Shown here piece by piece: positions 16,848 to 27,446 of a DNA stretch of 40,637 bases; within the stretch, counting starts at the first letter, position 1; every line of letters starts with the position of its first letter. This DNA comes from Rouxiella silvae (GTDB lineage: Bacteria; Pseudomonadota; Gammaproteobacteria; Enterobacterales; Enterobacteriaceae). The stretch is from the NCBI RefSeq assembly GCF_002093625.1, contig NZ_MRWD01000055.1:1-40637 (forward strand), written 5' to 3'. The position numbers and the translations under genes were made by a program. Under the pieces are notes generated by a model, which made no database searches, was not told the origin of the DNA, and was given only the letters and a program-made list of their open reading frames with translations.

Positions 16848-17495
16848 ATGCAGAAAGAAAAGCTTTCAGCTCTGATGGATGGTGAATCGGTTGACTCCGA
16901 ACTGTTAAGTTCGCTTTCAAACGATAAAACGCTCCAGGAAAGTTGGCAAAGTTACCATTTGATCCGCGACAGTATGCGCGGTGATATGGGCAACGTTGTG
17001 CATCTGGATATCGCTGATAGAGTCGCTGCTGCTTTGGCAAATGAACCTGCCAAACTTGTTCCTGGCGCGACGAAAGAATCGCAACCTTTGCCACATACCT
17101 GGCAAAAGTTGCCTTTCTGGCACAAAGTACGCCCTTGGGCCAGTCAGATTACGCAGATTGGCGTTGCTGCCTGTGTGTCTTTGGCCGTTATCGTTGGCGT
17201 GCAGCACTATGGTCAGTCAGACGCGACCGGTGCATCGCCAGAAACGCCTGCATTCAACACGTTGCCAATGATGGGCAAAGCCTCGCCTGTTAGCTTCGGT
17301 GTACCGAATGAAGGCAGCACCGCAAGCGGGCCACAGAACATGCAAGAGCAGCGTAAACGCATTAACGCTATTTTGCAGGATTATGAGTTGCAGCGCAGAT
17401 TGCATTCCGATCAGCTCCAGCTGGACTCAACTGCTCCACAGCAGGCCGCTATTCAGGTCCCAGGTAACCAGTCATTAGGAACGCAAACGCAGTAA
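16848..17495 (+). CDS. rseA: Anti-sigma-E factor RseA
   Basis: 215 aa. The cytoplasmic N-terminal domain (KEKLSALMDGESVDSELLSSL, ESWQSYHLIRDSMRG) binds sigma-E; one membrane span lies at about residues 101-119 (ITQIGVAACVSLAVIVGV); the periplasmic C-terminal domain binds RseB. It is cleaved in turn by DegS and RseP. The stop overlaps the rseB start (TAATG), implying coupling. Confidence 0.96.
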   Translation: MQKEKLSALMDGESVDSELLSSLSNDKTLQESWQSYHLIRDSMRGDMGNVVHLDIADRVAAALANEPAKLVPGATKESQPLPHTWQKLPFWHKVRPWASQITQIGVAACVSLAVIVGVQHYGQSDATGASPETPAFNTLPMMGKASPVSFGVPNEGSTASGPQNMQEQRKRINAILQDYELQRRLHSDQLQLDSTAPQQAAIQVPGNQSLGTQTQ

Positions 17496-18451
17496 TGAAG
17501 CAATTTTTGTATGCTGTTTCTCTACTGACAAGCAGTTTGTTCGCAATTCATACCGCCTCGGCTGAGACTCAACCTTCTCCCGAGGCGTTATTGCAACAAA
17601 TGAGCGCTGCCAGTCAATCATTGGATTATGAACTCGCCTTTATCAGTATTACGAAGCAAGGCATTGATTCATATCGCTATCGTCACGCTAAAACGGATGG
17701 AAAGCAGCTCGGTGATCTGCTCCTGATGGACGGCCCTCGTCGCGAAGTTGTGCAGCGCGGGAACGACATCAGCTATTTCGAGAGCGGGCTACAGCCGTTC
17801 ACGTTGGCGGGCGATCATATTGTTGATTCACTGCCTGAACTTGCCTTTAGTGATATTGCCCAGCTTTCTAAATACTACGATTTTATCGCCGTAGGTCGAG
17901 CGCGTGCTGCAGACCGTATAAGCCAGGTAATCCGCGTGGTTTCACGCGATGGCACACGTTTCAGCTTTATCATTTGGATAGACGAGCAAGACAAACTGCC
18001 TCTTCGCGTTGACCTTCTTGATAAAGATGGCGAAACGCTTGAGCAGTTCCGCGTGATCTCCGTGACCGTCGACCCTGGTGTTGCTGAAGCCTTCAATGGA
18101 ATCGAAAAAGCCAATTTACCGCCGTTGCTCAGTATCCCTGAAAGCAGCACAGCACAGTTTAACTGGAGCCCTAAATGGTTGCCGGAAGGGGTTAAAGAAG
18201 TTTCACGCAGCAAGCGCAATTTACCCAATTTGCCGGTTAGCATAGAGTCACGCCTTTTCAGTGACGGCGTGTTCAGCTTCTCAATTAACGTGAATCCGAC
18301 CAATAACGTGACCTCTGAGCAAATCGTTCGGCAGGGCAGAAGAACGGTACAAACGGAAGTGCGCAACGGTAATGAGATTACCGTTGTTGGCGAGCTACCG
18401 CCTTCCACAGCCAAGCGCATTTCTGATAGTATTGTGTTCTCTGGACAGTAA
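17495..18451 (+). CDS. rseB: Sigma-E regulatory periplasmic protein RseB
   Basis: 318 aa. Sec signal peptide with likely cleavage after ASA at residue 23. Mature MucB/RseB fold: an N-terminal lipoprotein-carrier-like domain (PEALLQQMSAASQSLDYELAFI, YRHAKTDGKQLGDLLLMDGPRREV) and a smaller C-terminal domain (LPNLPVSIESRLFSDGVFSFSINV). It shields RseA from DegS and senses LPS intermediates. Overlaps rseA by one base. Confidence 0.96.
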   Translation: MKQFLYAVSLLTSSLFAIHTASAETQPSPEALLQQMSAASQSLDYELAFISITKQGIDSYRYRHAKTDGKQLGDLLLMDGPRREVVQRGNDISYFESGLQPFTLAGDHIVDSLPELAFSDIAQLSKYYDFIAVGRARAADRISQVIRVVSRDGTRFSFIIWIDEQDKLPLRVDLLDKDGETLEQFRVISVTVDPGVAEAFNGIEKANLPPLLSIPESSTAQFNWSPKWLPEGVKEVSRSKRNLPNLPVSIESRLFSDGVFSFSINVNPTNNVTSEQIVRQGRRTVQTEVRNGNEITVVGELPPSTAKRISDSIVFSGQ

Positions 18452-18490
18452 CGGGTCCGTATTTCATGGGTAACGGGCAGGGTAACGTCG

Positions 18491-18964
18491 ATGATGAAAG
18501 AATGGGCCACGGTGATCTCGTGGCAAAATGGCGTTGCAGAACTGCGTTGTGAGACGCAGGCAGGGTGCAGCAGCTGTCATTCGCGTTCAGGTTGTGGTTC
18601 CCGCGTTCTCAATGAACTAGGCCCGCAAACTGAGCACAATTTGCAGGTGCATAGCGTCGAGCAGCTTGAACCCGGTCAGAAAGTTGAGCTGGGGATAATG
18701 GAAGGCAGTTTGCTGCGTTCCGCATTGCTTGTGTATATGACGCCGCTGTTTGGTGTGATTTTCGGCGGTGGGATGCTGCAGTGGATGTTCAAGGCTGATG
18801 TTTTTGCCCTGATTGGTGCGGTCGCGGGGGGATTGGTAGGTTTCGGGGTTGCGCGCTATTTCGCAGCTAAAGTTTCCGAGAAATCAGCCTATCAACCGGT
18901 TATCTTGCAGGTGGGCTTACCGCCAAATGCGTTTCGTTTTCAACCTGAAAGTAAAAGTATTTAA
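18491..18964 (+). CDS. rseC: SoxR-reducing system / sigma-E modulator RseC
   Basis: 157 aa. Inner membrane protein with an N-terminal Cys cluster (C20, C26, C29, C35) followed by GSRVLNELGPQT, and two membrane segments (about 75-95 and 103-122). In E. coli RseC slightly favours sigma-E activity and works with the Rsx complex in keeping SoxR reduced. Last gene of the operon; two tandem ATGs (18491, 18494) are possible starts. Divergence from E. coli is greatest in the membrane part. Confidence 0.93.
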   Translation: MMKEWATVISWQNGVAELRCETQAGCSSCHSRSGCGSRVLNELGPQTEHNLQVHSVEQLEPGQKVELGIMEGSLLRSALLVYMTPLFGVIFGGGMLQWMFKADVFALIGAVAGGLVGFGVARYFAAKVSEKSAYQPVILQVGLPPNAFRFQPESKSI

Positions 18965-19014
18965 ACGCGGTTTTCGCTGCTCCACGTCTTCTCTCGTTTC
19001 ATACTGCCTCTTCA

Positions 19015-19053
19015 AAAAGCGTACCATTGAACGAATCAAAAGGGTGCGCTTTT
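19015..19053 (+). terminator. Possible terminator after rseC
   Basis: AAAAGCGTACC (19015-19025) pairs with GGTGCGCTTTT (19043-19053), 11 bp with one G-U, loop of 17 nt, ending in TTTT. The large loop makes the call uncertain. Confidence 0.45.
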
Positions 19054-19082
19054 AACTCTCCCACATCTCCTCGTCCAGGCAC

Positions 19083-19904
19083 TTAACCCCGAACTGGGAT
19101 ACGATTTTGTATCATGTGCTCAATGAGCGCGATAAACAAATCTGCGCTAAATAATGACGTATAAGCGACGGAGAATAACGATCTGCCGTGCATATCGAGC
19201 AATTTTATCGTCTGGCTGTTGCTGCCACCGCTGATAAAGTGAACTTCCCCGATGGCAATATGCTGTCCGTCGTCGGAGTCTAGCGTGCGGGCGGAGAGCT
19301 GGAGTTTCTTCTCATTCATCATCAAAAAGTTACCGCGCAGAAAGCGGCGGATCTTACTTTTACTCTCGGTCAGATAACTGAAACCGACCGCGCCACCCTG
19401 TGCGAGCGTATTTAGCGCCTGAGGCCCACGAATTAATAATTGTTCATTTTTGATAACTTCAATTAACCGATCCGCGTGTGCAATGTTGGGCGATATTTTG
19501 TACCAAGGTTTGTCTGAACTTTCTCGGAAGGCCATGGTATTTAATATCTTTCTGGTATATTTCCCGGTGCGATAACGGTAGATATCATTAATTGTCTCGA
19601 ATGGGATAAATTTATTTTTATTATCCGGTTTTGAAATGACCAGCACGCCGTTTTCATAGAGTTGGAATATTTGTCTTGGTTTAATAAATTGGCGTAAAAT
19701 AATCAGCAGTATTCCCAGCGAAATACTAAAAATAGTCGATATAAGAATAGTATGCTGGCCGAAATAGCCGCTTTTTCCAAACGTGAGCAGAATCACAAGC
19801 TGCACGGCTCCTGCTACCATCAACAGTGTAGCGAGAACCATGGTTACCCATGAGTTTATTCTTGCAAAGCCATGCCGGCTGAGCAGCCGACCTTCATTGA
19901 TCAT
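19083..19904 (-). CDS. Unrecognised membrane protein with possible tandem PH-like domains
   Basis: 273 aa; family not recognised. Two hydrophobic helices near the N-terminus (about 19-41 and 51-71) with a short loop (FGKSGYFGQH), then a soluble region of 200 residues. The soluble part looks like two similar units: IFQLYENGVLVISKP...FIPFETINDIY ... ADRLIEVIKNEQ, and LQLSARTLD...IAIGEVHFI ... SADLFIALIEHMI. This beta-rich-then-helix pattern recalls bacterial PH-like domains (inference). AAGG lies eight bases before the ATG. It is AT-rich relative to its neighbours and sits between rseC and lepA, which are adjacent in E. coli, so it is probably a lineage-specific insertion. Confidence 0.8.
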   Translation of the reverse strand: MINEGRLLSRHGFARINSWVTMVLATLLMVAGAVQLVILLTFGKSGYFGQHTILISTIFSISLGILLIILRQFIKPRQIFQLYENGVLVISKPDNKNKFIPFETINDIYRYRTGKYTRKILNTMAFRESSDKPWYKISPNIAHADRLIEVIKNEQLLIRGPQALNTLAQGGAVGFSYLTESKSKIRRFLRGNFLMMNEKKLQLSARTLDSDDGQHIAIGEVHFISGGSNSQTIKLLDMHGRSLFSVAYTSLFSADLFIALIEHMIQNRIPVRG

Positions 19905-20116
19905 GACATTAACCTTGTAACCGATTGACTCATAATGATTGTAAATAGTTAAAATTACTTAATGAAAAATATGCGTGATGTATCACAAAATTTATTTTTA
20001 TAACAACCAGTTAATTGTATTTCGCCCGTCCAGTAAATGAGCATTTTCCTAAACTGAAAAACGTTCCTCGAACAGCACGAAATGAGAATTCACTAACTCA
20101 ATAATTTGAATTGATA
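19905..20116. other. AT-rich upstream region, no gene seen
   Basis: Contains the promoter region of the 273-aa membrane protein gene (minus strand) and otherwise no readable frame. Confidence 0.4.
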
Positions 20117-20287
20117 TTATTTATCCGCAGTATTATTTACCCCGGGAATATCGCGGGCGTGCACCAGCGCATTACACTCGGTACCACTACCGGCGTAAAA
20201 CAACCACTGTAAAATCGCGCCAATAATCTGCTCACGGCGTGCACCTAGATTCAAAAGTATTCTTCTACACGAAGCTTCATCGATTTT
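20117..20287 (-). pseudogene. C-terminal remnant of a carboxymuconolactone decarboxylase-family gene
   Basis: The minus strand encodes NLGARREQIIGAILQWLFYAG followed by SGTECNALVHARDIPG and a stop at 20117-20119. This is the C-terminal helix pattern of the CMD/AhpD-like family (G.(S/T)REEI.E.I.Q...YAG.P...NA...A). The frame is closed upstream by a stop at 20288-20290 and has no start codon, so about two thirds of the protein is missing. It marks gene loss between rseC and lepA. Confidence 0.6.
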
Positions 20288-20460
20288 TTAACGCCGCGAT
20301 TCACTTCGCAAGAATCGTGGTAACGCTATCGCATCCTTTCGTGTAACCCGCATACAGTGTAAGATGCGCCCATATTTGCGTGGGCAGACTGGGTGTTGAG
20401 TCCAACGCTGTGTCCATGAAAAAGCTTTAAGCGCTATTAATCAGAGAAAATCATTTATAA
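20288..20460. other. lepA upstream region
   Basis: No gene seen. Presumably holds the lepA promoter; no clear -35/-10 pair stands out and the ribosome site before lepA is weak (GAGA, 11 bases upstream). Confidence 0.35.
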
Positions 20461-22260
20461 ATGAAGAACATAAGAAACTTCTCCATTATTGCCCACATTG
20501 ACCACGGCAAGTCGACACTTTCTGACCGTATTATCCAGATCTGCGGTGGGCTGTCCGATCGTGAAATGGCTGCTCAGGTCTTAGATTCCATGGATCTCGA
20601 ACGTGAGCGCGGCATTACCATCAAGGCACAGAGCGTTACGCTGGATTACAAAGCGCTCAACGGTGAAACGTATCACCTCAACTTTATTGACACCCCGGGG
20701 CACGTTGACTTCTCCTATGAAGTTTCTCGTTCTTTGGCGGCTTGTGAAGGTGCTTTGCTGGTGGTTGATGCCGGACAGGGCGTAGAGGCTCAGACGCTGG
20801 CCAACTGCTATACCGCGATGGAGATGGATCTTGAGGTTGTGCCAGTCCTGAACAAGATTGACCTGCCGGCTGCCGATCCTGACCGTGTGGCGCAGGAAAT
20901 TGAAGATATTGTCGGCATTGATGCAACCGACGCCGTGCGCTGTTCGGCCAAGACCGGCGTAGGCGTTCCTGACATTCTTGAGCGTCTGGTGCGCGATATC
21001 CCGGCGCCTGAAGGCGACCCTGAAGCTCCGCTGCAGGCGCTTATCATCGACTCCTGGTTCGATAACTACCTCGGCGTTGTGTCACTGGTGCGAATCAAAA
21101 ACGGCACCATGCGCAAAGGCGACAAGATTAAAGTCATGAGCACCGGGCAGACGTACAACGCCGACCGTCTGGGTATCTTCACCCCTAAGCGTGTCGATAA
21201 AGACGTGCTGCACTGCGGTGAAGTTGGCTGGTTAGTTTGTGCAATCAAAGACATTCTTGGCGCACCGGTCGGCGATACGCTGACTCTGGCTCGTCAGCCT
21301 GCTGAGAAAGCGCTGCCGGGCTTCAAAAAGGTTAAACCACAGGTTTACGCTGGCCTGTTCCCTATCAGCTCTGACGACTATGAAAACTTCCGCGATGCGC
21401 TGGGTAAACTTAGCCTCAACGATGCGTCACTGTTCTATGAGCCAGAAAGTTCGACCGCACTGGGCTTCGGCTTCCGCTGTGGTTTCCTGGGCTTGTTGCA
21501 CATGGAAATCATTCAGGAACGTCTTGAGCGCGAATATGACCTCGAACTCATCACCACGGCTCCCACGGTTGTGTATGAAGTTGTTACCACCGCTGGCGAA
21601 ACTGTGTACGTTGACAGCCCGTCCAAGCTGCCTGCGCTGAATAATATCGAAGAGCTGCGCGAGCCCATCGCCGAGTGTCACATGCTGATGCCGCAGGAGT
21701 ATCTGGGCAGCGTGATCACCCTGTGTATCGAGAAGCGCGGCATGCAGACCAACATGGTTTACCACGGTAACCAGGTTGCGCTGACCTATGAAATCCCGAT
21801 GGCAGAAGTGGTGCTGGATTTCTTCGACCGTCTGAAATCTACCTCACGCGGCTATGCGTCTCTTGATTACAATTTCAAACGATTCCAGACTTCTGACATG
21901 GTACGTGTTGATGTTTTAATCAACGGTGAGCGCGTTGATGCCTTGGCACTGATAACCCATCGCGACAACTCGCATTATCGTGGTCGCGATCTGGTCGAAA
22001 AAATGAAAGAGCTGATCCCGCGTCAGCAATTTGATATCGCCATTCAGGCGGCTATCGGCAACCACATTATTGCCCGTGCGACCGTGAAACAGCTGCGTAA
22101 AAACGTGTTGGCCAAGTGCTACGGCGGCGACGTTAGCCGTAAGAAGAAACTCTTACAGAAACAGAAAGACGGTAAGAAGCGCATGAAGCAGGTGGGTAAC
22201 GTTGAGTTACCACAGGAAGCGTTCCTTGCAATTCTGCACGTAGGTAAAGACAGCAAGTAA
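20461..22260 (+). CDS. lepA: Elongation factor 4 (LepA) GTPase
   Basis: 599 aa, as in E. coli. Ribosome-associated GTPase implicated in back-translocation and 30S biogenesis. G1 AHIDHGKST (11-19), RGITI (G2), DTPGH (G3), NKIDLP (G4); EF-G-like domains II, III and V follow, and the LepA-specific C-terminal domain ends with [14 protein letters not shown]. In E. coli lepA-lepB form one operon; the spacing here (29 bp) agrees. Confidence 0.98.
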   Translation: MKNIRNFSIIAHIDHGKSTLSDRIIQICGGLSDREMAAQVLDSMDLERERGITIKAQSVTLDYKALNGETYHLNFIDTPGHVDFSYEVSRSLAACEGALLVVDAGQGVEAQTLANCYTAMEMDLEVVPVLNKIDLPAADPDRVAQEIEDIVGIDATDAVRCSAKTGVGVPDILERLVRDIPAPEGDPEAPLQALIIDSWFDNYLGVVSLVRIKNGTMRKGDKIKVMSTGQTYNADRLGIFTPKRVDKDVLHCGEVGWLVCAIKDILGAPVGDTLTLARQPAEKALPGFKKVKPQVYAGLFPISSDDYENFRDALGKLSLNDASLFYEPESSTALGFGFRCGFLGLLHMEIIQERLEREYDLELITTAPTVVYEVVTTAGETVYVDSPSKLPALNNIEELREPIAECHMLMPQEYLGSVITLCIEKRGMQTNMVYHGNQVALTYEIPMAEVVLDFFDRLKSTSRGYASLDYNFKRFQTSDMVRVDVLINGERVDALALITHRDNSHYRGRDLVEKMKELIPRQQFDIAIQAAIGNHIIARATVKQLRKNVLAKCYGGDVSRKKKLLQKQKDGKKRMKQVGNVELPQEAFLAILHVGKDSK

Positions 22261-22289
22261 GTCTTTGAGAAATAGGTCAAGGAGTAGGA

Positions 22290-23267
22290 ATGGCTAACAT
22301 GTTTGCCCTGATACTGGCTATTGCAACGCTGGTGTCCGGGATAATCTGGTGTTTGGATCGTTTTAAACTGGCTCCTGCACGTCGGGAGAAAATCGCACGT
22401 TTGAAAGCCGAAACGGCAGGTGCGGTTGACGAGAAAATCCTCAACAAGGCTGCAAAACAGCCGGGCTGGGTCGAAACTTGTGCTTCCGTATTTCCGGTGC
22501 TGCTGGTGGTATTTGTTGTTCGTTCTTTTATTTACGAACCTTTCCAGATTCCATCAGGTTCAATGATGCCAACGTTGCTTATTGGTGATTTCATTGTGGT
22601 CGAAAAATACGCTTACGGTCTTAAAGACCCGATTACCCAGACCAAGCTTATCCCGACCGGTGAGCCAAAGCGCGGTGATGTTGTGGTATTTAAATATCCG
22701 CTTAATCCGCAGCTGGATTATATTAAGCGTCTAGTGGGTTTACCGGGTGACCGCGTAAGCTACGACCCCGTGAGCAAAGAAGTGACGGTTCAACCGGCGT
22801 GTAATAATGGCCAAGCCTGTGATAAAGCCTTGCCTATTACCTACAGCGCCAATGAAGCCAGCGCTTTTGTACAAACCTTTGGTCAGGCTTCTGGCAGTGA
22901 GGCAACCAGCGGTTTCTTTGAAACGGCTCCCTCCGCACCCGTTCCACAAGACGGCGTTCGTTTACTGGGTCGTAAAGAAACACTGGGTGACGTGACTCAT
23001 AATATTCTTATTGTTCCCGGTGCTCGCGACCAGTTAGGCGGCTATTATCAGCAACCTGGTCAACCTCTGGGTACTTGGGTTGTTCCCGCCGGTCATTATT
23101 TCATGATGGGTGACAACCGCGATAACAGCGCCGACAGCCGTTATTGGGGCTTTGTGCCAGAGAAAGATCTGGTGGGCAGAGCGTCAGGTATTTGGATGAG
23201 CTTTAAGAAGCAAGAAGGCGAATGGCCAACGGGTATACGTTTAAGCCGTATTGGTGGAATTCAATAA
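22290..23267 (+). CDS. lepB: Signal peptidase I
   Basis: 325 aa. Inner membrane serine protease that removes signal peptides from exported proteins. Two N-terminal membrane spans (about 4-22 and 62-80); the catalytic Ser91 lies in PSGSMMPTLL and the Lys146 general base in DYIKRLVGLPGD; box E MGDNRDNSADSR follows. The insert before box E (about 180-225) is variable in the family. AAGGAG precedes the ATG. Confidence 0.97.
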   Translation: MANMFALILAIATLVSGIIWCLDRFKLAPARREKIARLKAETAGAVDEKILNKAAKQPGWVETCASVFPVLLVVFVVRSFIYEPFQIPSGSMMPTLLIGDFIVVEKYAYGLKDPITQTKLIPTGEPKRGDVVVFKYPLNPQLDYIKRLVGLPGDRVSYDPVSKEVTVQPACNNGQACDKALPITYSANEASAFVQTFGQASGSEATSGFFETAPSAPVPQDGVRLLGRKETLGDVTHNILIVPGARDQLGGYYQQPGQPLGTWVVPAGHYFMMGDNRDNSADSRYWGFVPEKDLVGRASGIWMSFKKQEGEWPTGIRLSRIGGIQ

Positions 23268-23275
23268 TAATGTTG

Positions 23276-23299
23276 TGCCCGTCACTTAAACGACGGGCA
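23276..23299 (+). terminator. Hairpin after lepB (weak terminator or processing site)
   Basis: TGCCCGTC (23276-23283) / GACGGGCA (23292-23299), 8-bp perfect stem with no T run after it. The 234-bp lepB-rnc gap must also hold the rnc leader; in E. coli RNase III cleaves its own leader, but I cannot assign that stem here. Confidence 0.4.
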
Positions 23300-23498
23300 T
23301 ATTAACGCAGCATTAAATTTCCACTCGTTGTAGAATATCTCTTCGAGCGATAAAAGTTGGCGACCCTTATCTTCTTCTCTATCATAAATAGTAAAAAAGA
23401 GGGAGCCACTGCAAACGAAACAGCTTTGGATCGACTATTGGTGAATCAGGCCTGTTCCGTATGCTGAAGTTTTTGACGCATTCTTGATCTATTGGTAA

Positions 23499-25084
<1,586 letters not shown>

Positions 25085-25095
25085 GGTCTGCGCCT

Positions 25096-25833
25096 ATGGA
25101 AGGCTGGCAACGAGCATTTGTCTTGCATGGGCGACCTTACAGTGAAACCAGTTTATTGCTGGATTTGTTCACTGAAGGGCAAGGACGGGTACGCATACTG
25201 GCAAAAGGTGCGCGTGGCCGTCGGTCGAATCTAAAGGGCTGCTTGCAGCCCTTTACTCCGCTGCTGGTCCGCTGGACGGGGCGCGGTGAAGTGAAAACTC
25301 TGCGCAATGCTGAAGCCGTCTCGCTGGCGCTTCCCCTCTCAGGCTCTATTCTTTACAGCGGTCTTTACGTTAACGAACTGGTCTCCCGCGTCCTCGAGCA
25401 AGAAACCAATTACTCTTCGCTTTTTTTCGATTATCTCCACTGTTTGCAAAATTTGGCCGCGGCCAGCACCTCGCCCGAGCAGGCGCTGCGCCAGTTTGAA
25501 TTGGCATTGCTGCATAATCTTGGCTATGGCGTAGACTTTTTGCACTGTGCGGGCAGCGGTGAGGAGGTCAGCGAAACCATGACCTACCGCTATCGTGAAG
25601 AGAAAGGCTTTATTGCCAGCTTGGTGGTGGATAACGCCAGTTTTACCGGGCGTGACCTTAAAGCGCTGGCCAGCCGAGAATTTCCCGACATCAACACGTT
25701 GCGCGCGGCCAAACGTTTTACTCGCATGGCGCTAAAACCCTATCTTGGCGGTAAGCCATTGAAAAGCAGGGAGCTGTTCCGTCAGTTTGTATTAAAAAAG
25801 CCTTCTCCTTCTGCAGAAAATCCTGCCGACTGA
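25096..25833 (+). CDS. recO: DNA repair protein RecO
   Basis: 245 aa (E. coli 242). N-terminal OB-fold ([38 protein letters not shown]) and a helical C-terminal part. It works with RecR and RecF to load RecA on SSB-coated DNA. The C-terminal [29 protein letters not shown] is highly conserved. Third gene of the rnc operon. Confidence 0.97.
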   Translation: MEGWQRAFVLHGRPYSETSLLLDLFTEGQGRVRILAKGARGRRSNLKGCLQPFTPLLVRWTGRGEVKTLRNAEAVSLALPLSGSILYSGLYVNELVSRVLEQETNYSSLFFDYLHCLQNLAAASTSPEQALRQFELALLHNLGYGVDFLHCAGSGEEVSETMTYRYREEKGFIASLVVDNASFTGRDLKALASREFPDINTLRAAKRFTRMALKPYLGGKPLKSRELFRQFVLKKPSPSAENPAD

Positions 25834-25930
25834 TTTTGTCTGCGCGCGCGATAGCGTGTAAACTGCCGCCTATATGCTAAGTCCTGCTGCGTCTCGAACC
25901 CTTTGGGTATCTCAAATTTAGGAGTGTTTC

Positions 25931-26662
25931 ATGGCTGAATTACTGTTGGGCGTCAATATTGACCACATCGCTACCCTGAGAAACGCACGCGGTACCGCGT
26001 ATCCGGATCCCGTTCAGGCCGCTTTCGTTTCCGAACAGGCCGGCGCCGATGGGATCACCGTGCACTTACGCGAAGACCGCCGCCATATCACCGATCGCGA
26101 CGTGCGAATTTTGCGTGAGACTATTCAGACGCGCATGAATCTCGAAATGGCGGTGACCGACGAAATGGTCGGCATTGCCTGCGACATCAAACCCCATTTC
26201 TGCTGCCTGGTGCCTGAAAAACGCGAAGAAGTAACCACTGAAGGCGGCCTCGACGTTGCCGGTCAAAAAGACAAAATGACAGTGGCCGTAGAGCGTCTGT
26301 CCGAAGCCGGGATACTGGTATCGCTGTTTATCGACCCAGACGTTCGCCAGATTGACGCCGCAGTTGCCGTGGGCGCGCCTTACATTGAAATTCACACCGG
26401 TGCCTATGCTGAAGCCCCAGAAGGCATTCACCGCGAAGCCGAGTTTCAGCGCATTAAACACGCGGCAACCTATGCAGCGTCGAAAGGGTTAAAGGTCAAT
26501 GCTGGACACGGGCTGACGTATAAAAACGTTCAACCGATTGCCGCACTGCCGGAAATGCATGAGCTGAATATCGGTCATTCGATTATTGGTCAGGCCGTCT
26601 TTGACGGATTGGCCGGTGCGGTTAGCGAAATGAAAGCATTGATGCGTGAAGCGCGTCGCTAA
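25931..26662 (+). CDS. pdxJ: Pyridoxine 5'-phosphate synthase
   Basis: 243 aa. TIM-barrel enzyme condensing 1-deoxyxylulose 5-phosphate with 3-amino-2-oxopropyl phosphate in vitamin B6 synthesis. Motifs [38 protein letters not shown] and NAGHGLTY are present. AGGAG lies seven bases before the ATG. Its stop overlaps the acpS start (TAATG), the same pairing as in E. coli. Confidence 0.98.
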   Translation: MAELLLGVNIDHIATLRNARGTAYPDPVQAAFVSEQAGADGITVHLREDRRHITDRDVRILRETIQTRMNLEMAVTDEMVGIACDIKPHFCCLVPEKREEVTTEGGLDVAGQKDKMTVAVERLSEAGILVSLFIDPDVRQIDAAVAVGAPYIEIHTGAYAEAPEGIHREAEFQRIKHAATYAASKGLKVNAGHGLTYKNVQPIAALPEMHELNIGHSIIGQAVFDGLAGAVSEMKALMREARR

Positions 26663-27042
26663 TGGCTATTCTTGGGCTGGGCACCGATATTGTCGAAATC
26701 GTCCGCATTGAAGCGGTGGTTGAGCGCAGTGGCGACCGACTGGCCAAGCGTATCTTGAGCGCCAACGAATGGCAGCTGTATCTTAAACATCAGCAGCCCA
26801 TACGCTTTCTTGCCAAGCGTTTTGCCGTAAAAGAGGCGGCAGCAAAAGCGTTAGGCACGGGGATCCGCAATGGACTGGCGTTTGAGCAGTTTGAAGTCGT
26901 CAATGATGCCCTGGGAAAACCGAGCCTGATTTTTCACGACCGCGCGGCAGAAATGGCCGCCGAGTTTGGTGTGAAAGCGGTACACGTCACGCTGGCCGAC
27001 GAGCGACACTATGCCTGTGCGACGGTGATCATTGAAAGCTGA
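26662..27042 (+). CDS. acpS: Holo-[acyl-carrier-protein] synthase
   Basis: 126 aa. Transfers 4'-phosphopantetheine from CoA to the serine of ACP. Metal-binding GLGTDIVEI (D9) and [18 protein letters not shown]-terminal [15 protein letters not shown]. Overlaps pdxJ by one base and converges on yfhL with a shared hairpin between. Confidence 0.97.
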   Translation: MAILGLGTDIVEIVRIEAVVERSGDRLAKRILSANEWQLYLKHQQPIRFLAKRFAVKEAAAKALGTGIRNGLAFEQFEVVNDALGKPSLIFHDRAAEMAAEFGVKAVHVTLADERHYACATVIIES

Positions 27043-27054
27043 GTAACCTCGGTG

Positions 27055-27096
27055 CTGCACCGTTCTGCGGGCTCAAAGCTGTGCAGAATGGTGCAG
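27055..27096. terminator. Long hairpin between convergent acpS and yfhL
   Basis: CTGCACCGTTCTGC (27055-27068) pairs with GCAGAATGGTGCAG (27083-27096), 14 bp with one mismatch (G-U on the + strand RNA). The yfhL stop lies in the loop. No T tract on either side, so it may act as a transcript-end stabiliser or bidirectional barrier rather than a classic terminator. Confidence 0.5.
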
Positions 27097-27333
27097 TGCC
27101 ACAAATTTGTCCCACAGCTGTTCGTTAGTTTCTCGACGTTGCGGGTCGATGATGATGGTATGAACGATAGGGCATACTGTCTGGCAGGTTGGCGTATCAT
27201 AATGCCCCACGCATTCCGTACAGCGATCGCTGTCAATTTCGTAAAACATTTCTCCCATCGCTATCGCCTGATTTGGACACTCTGGCTCGCACATATCGCA
27301 ATTGATACATCTGTGGGTAATTAACAGCGCCAT
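27073..27333 (-). CDS. yfhL: YfhL-type 2[4Fe-4S] ferredoxin
   Basis: 86 aa. Two cluster motifs: C9-x2-C12-x2-C15-x3-C19-P and C38-x2-C41-x8-C50-x3-C54-P; the eight-residue insertion in the second and the C-terminal extension are typical of the Allochromatium-type ferredoxins. Low-potential electron carrier; the partner in enterobacteria is not settled. Same position next to acpS as in E. coli. Confidence 0.95.
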   Translation of the reverse strand: MALLITHRCINCDMCEPECPNQAIAMGEMFYEIDSDRCTECVGHYDTPTCQTVCPIVHTIIIDPQRRETNEQLWDKFVALHHSAQL

Positions 27334-27446
27334 AATTTCTCATTGCTCGGGCGTTTTCAGGGGCGCAAATTATACCAAATTTACTGCGGCTATCTTCTGG
27401 AAAAACGGGTGCTTTAACGGGATATCGGCACTAAAGCTGATCGGGA

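Noticed and set aside
17875-18510. 211-codon open frame on the minus strand
   Set aside because: Antisense to rseB/rseC; Ser/Arg/Thr-rich translation typical of a shadow frame.
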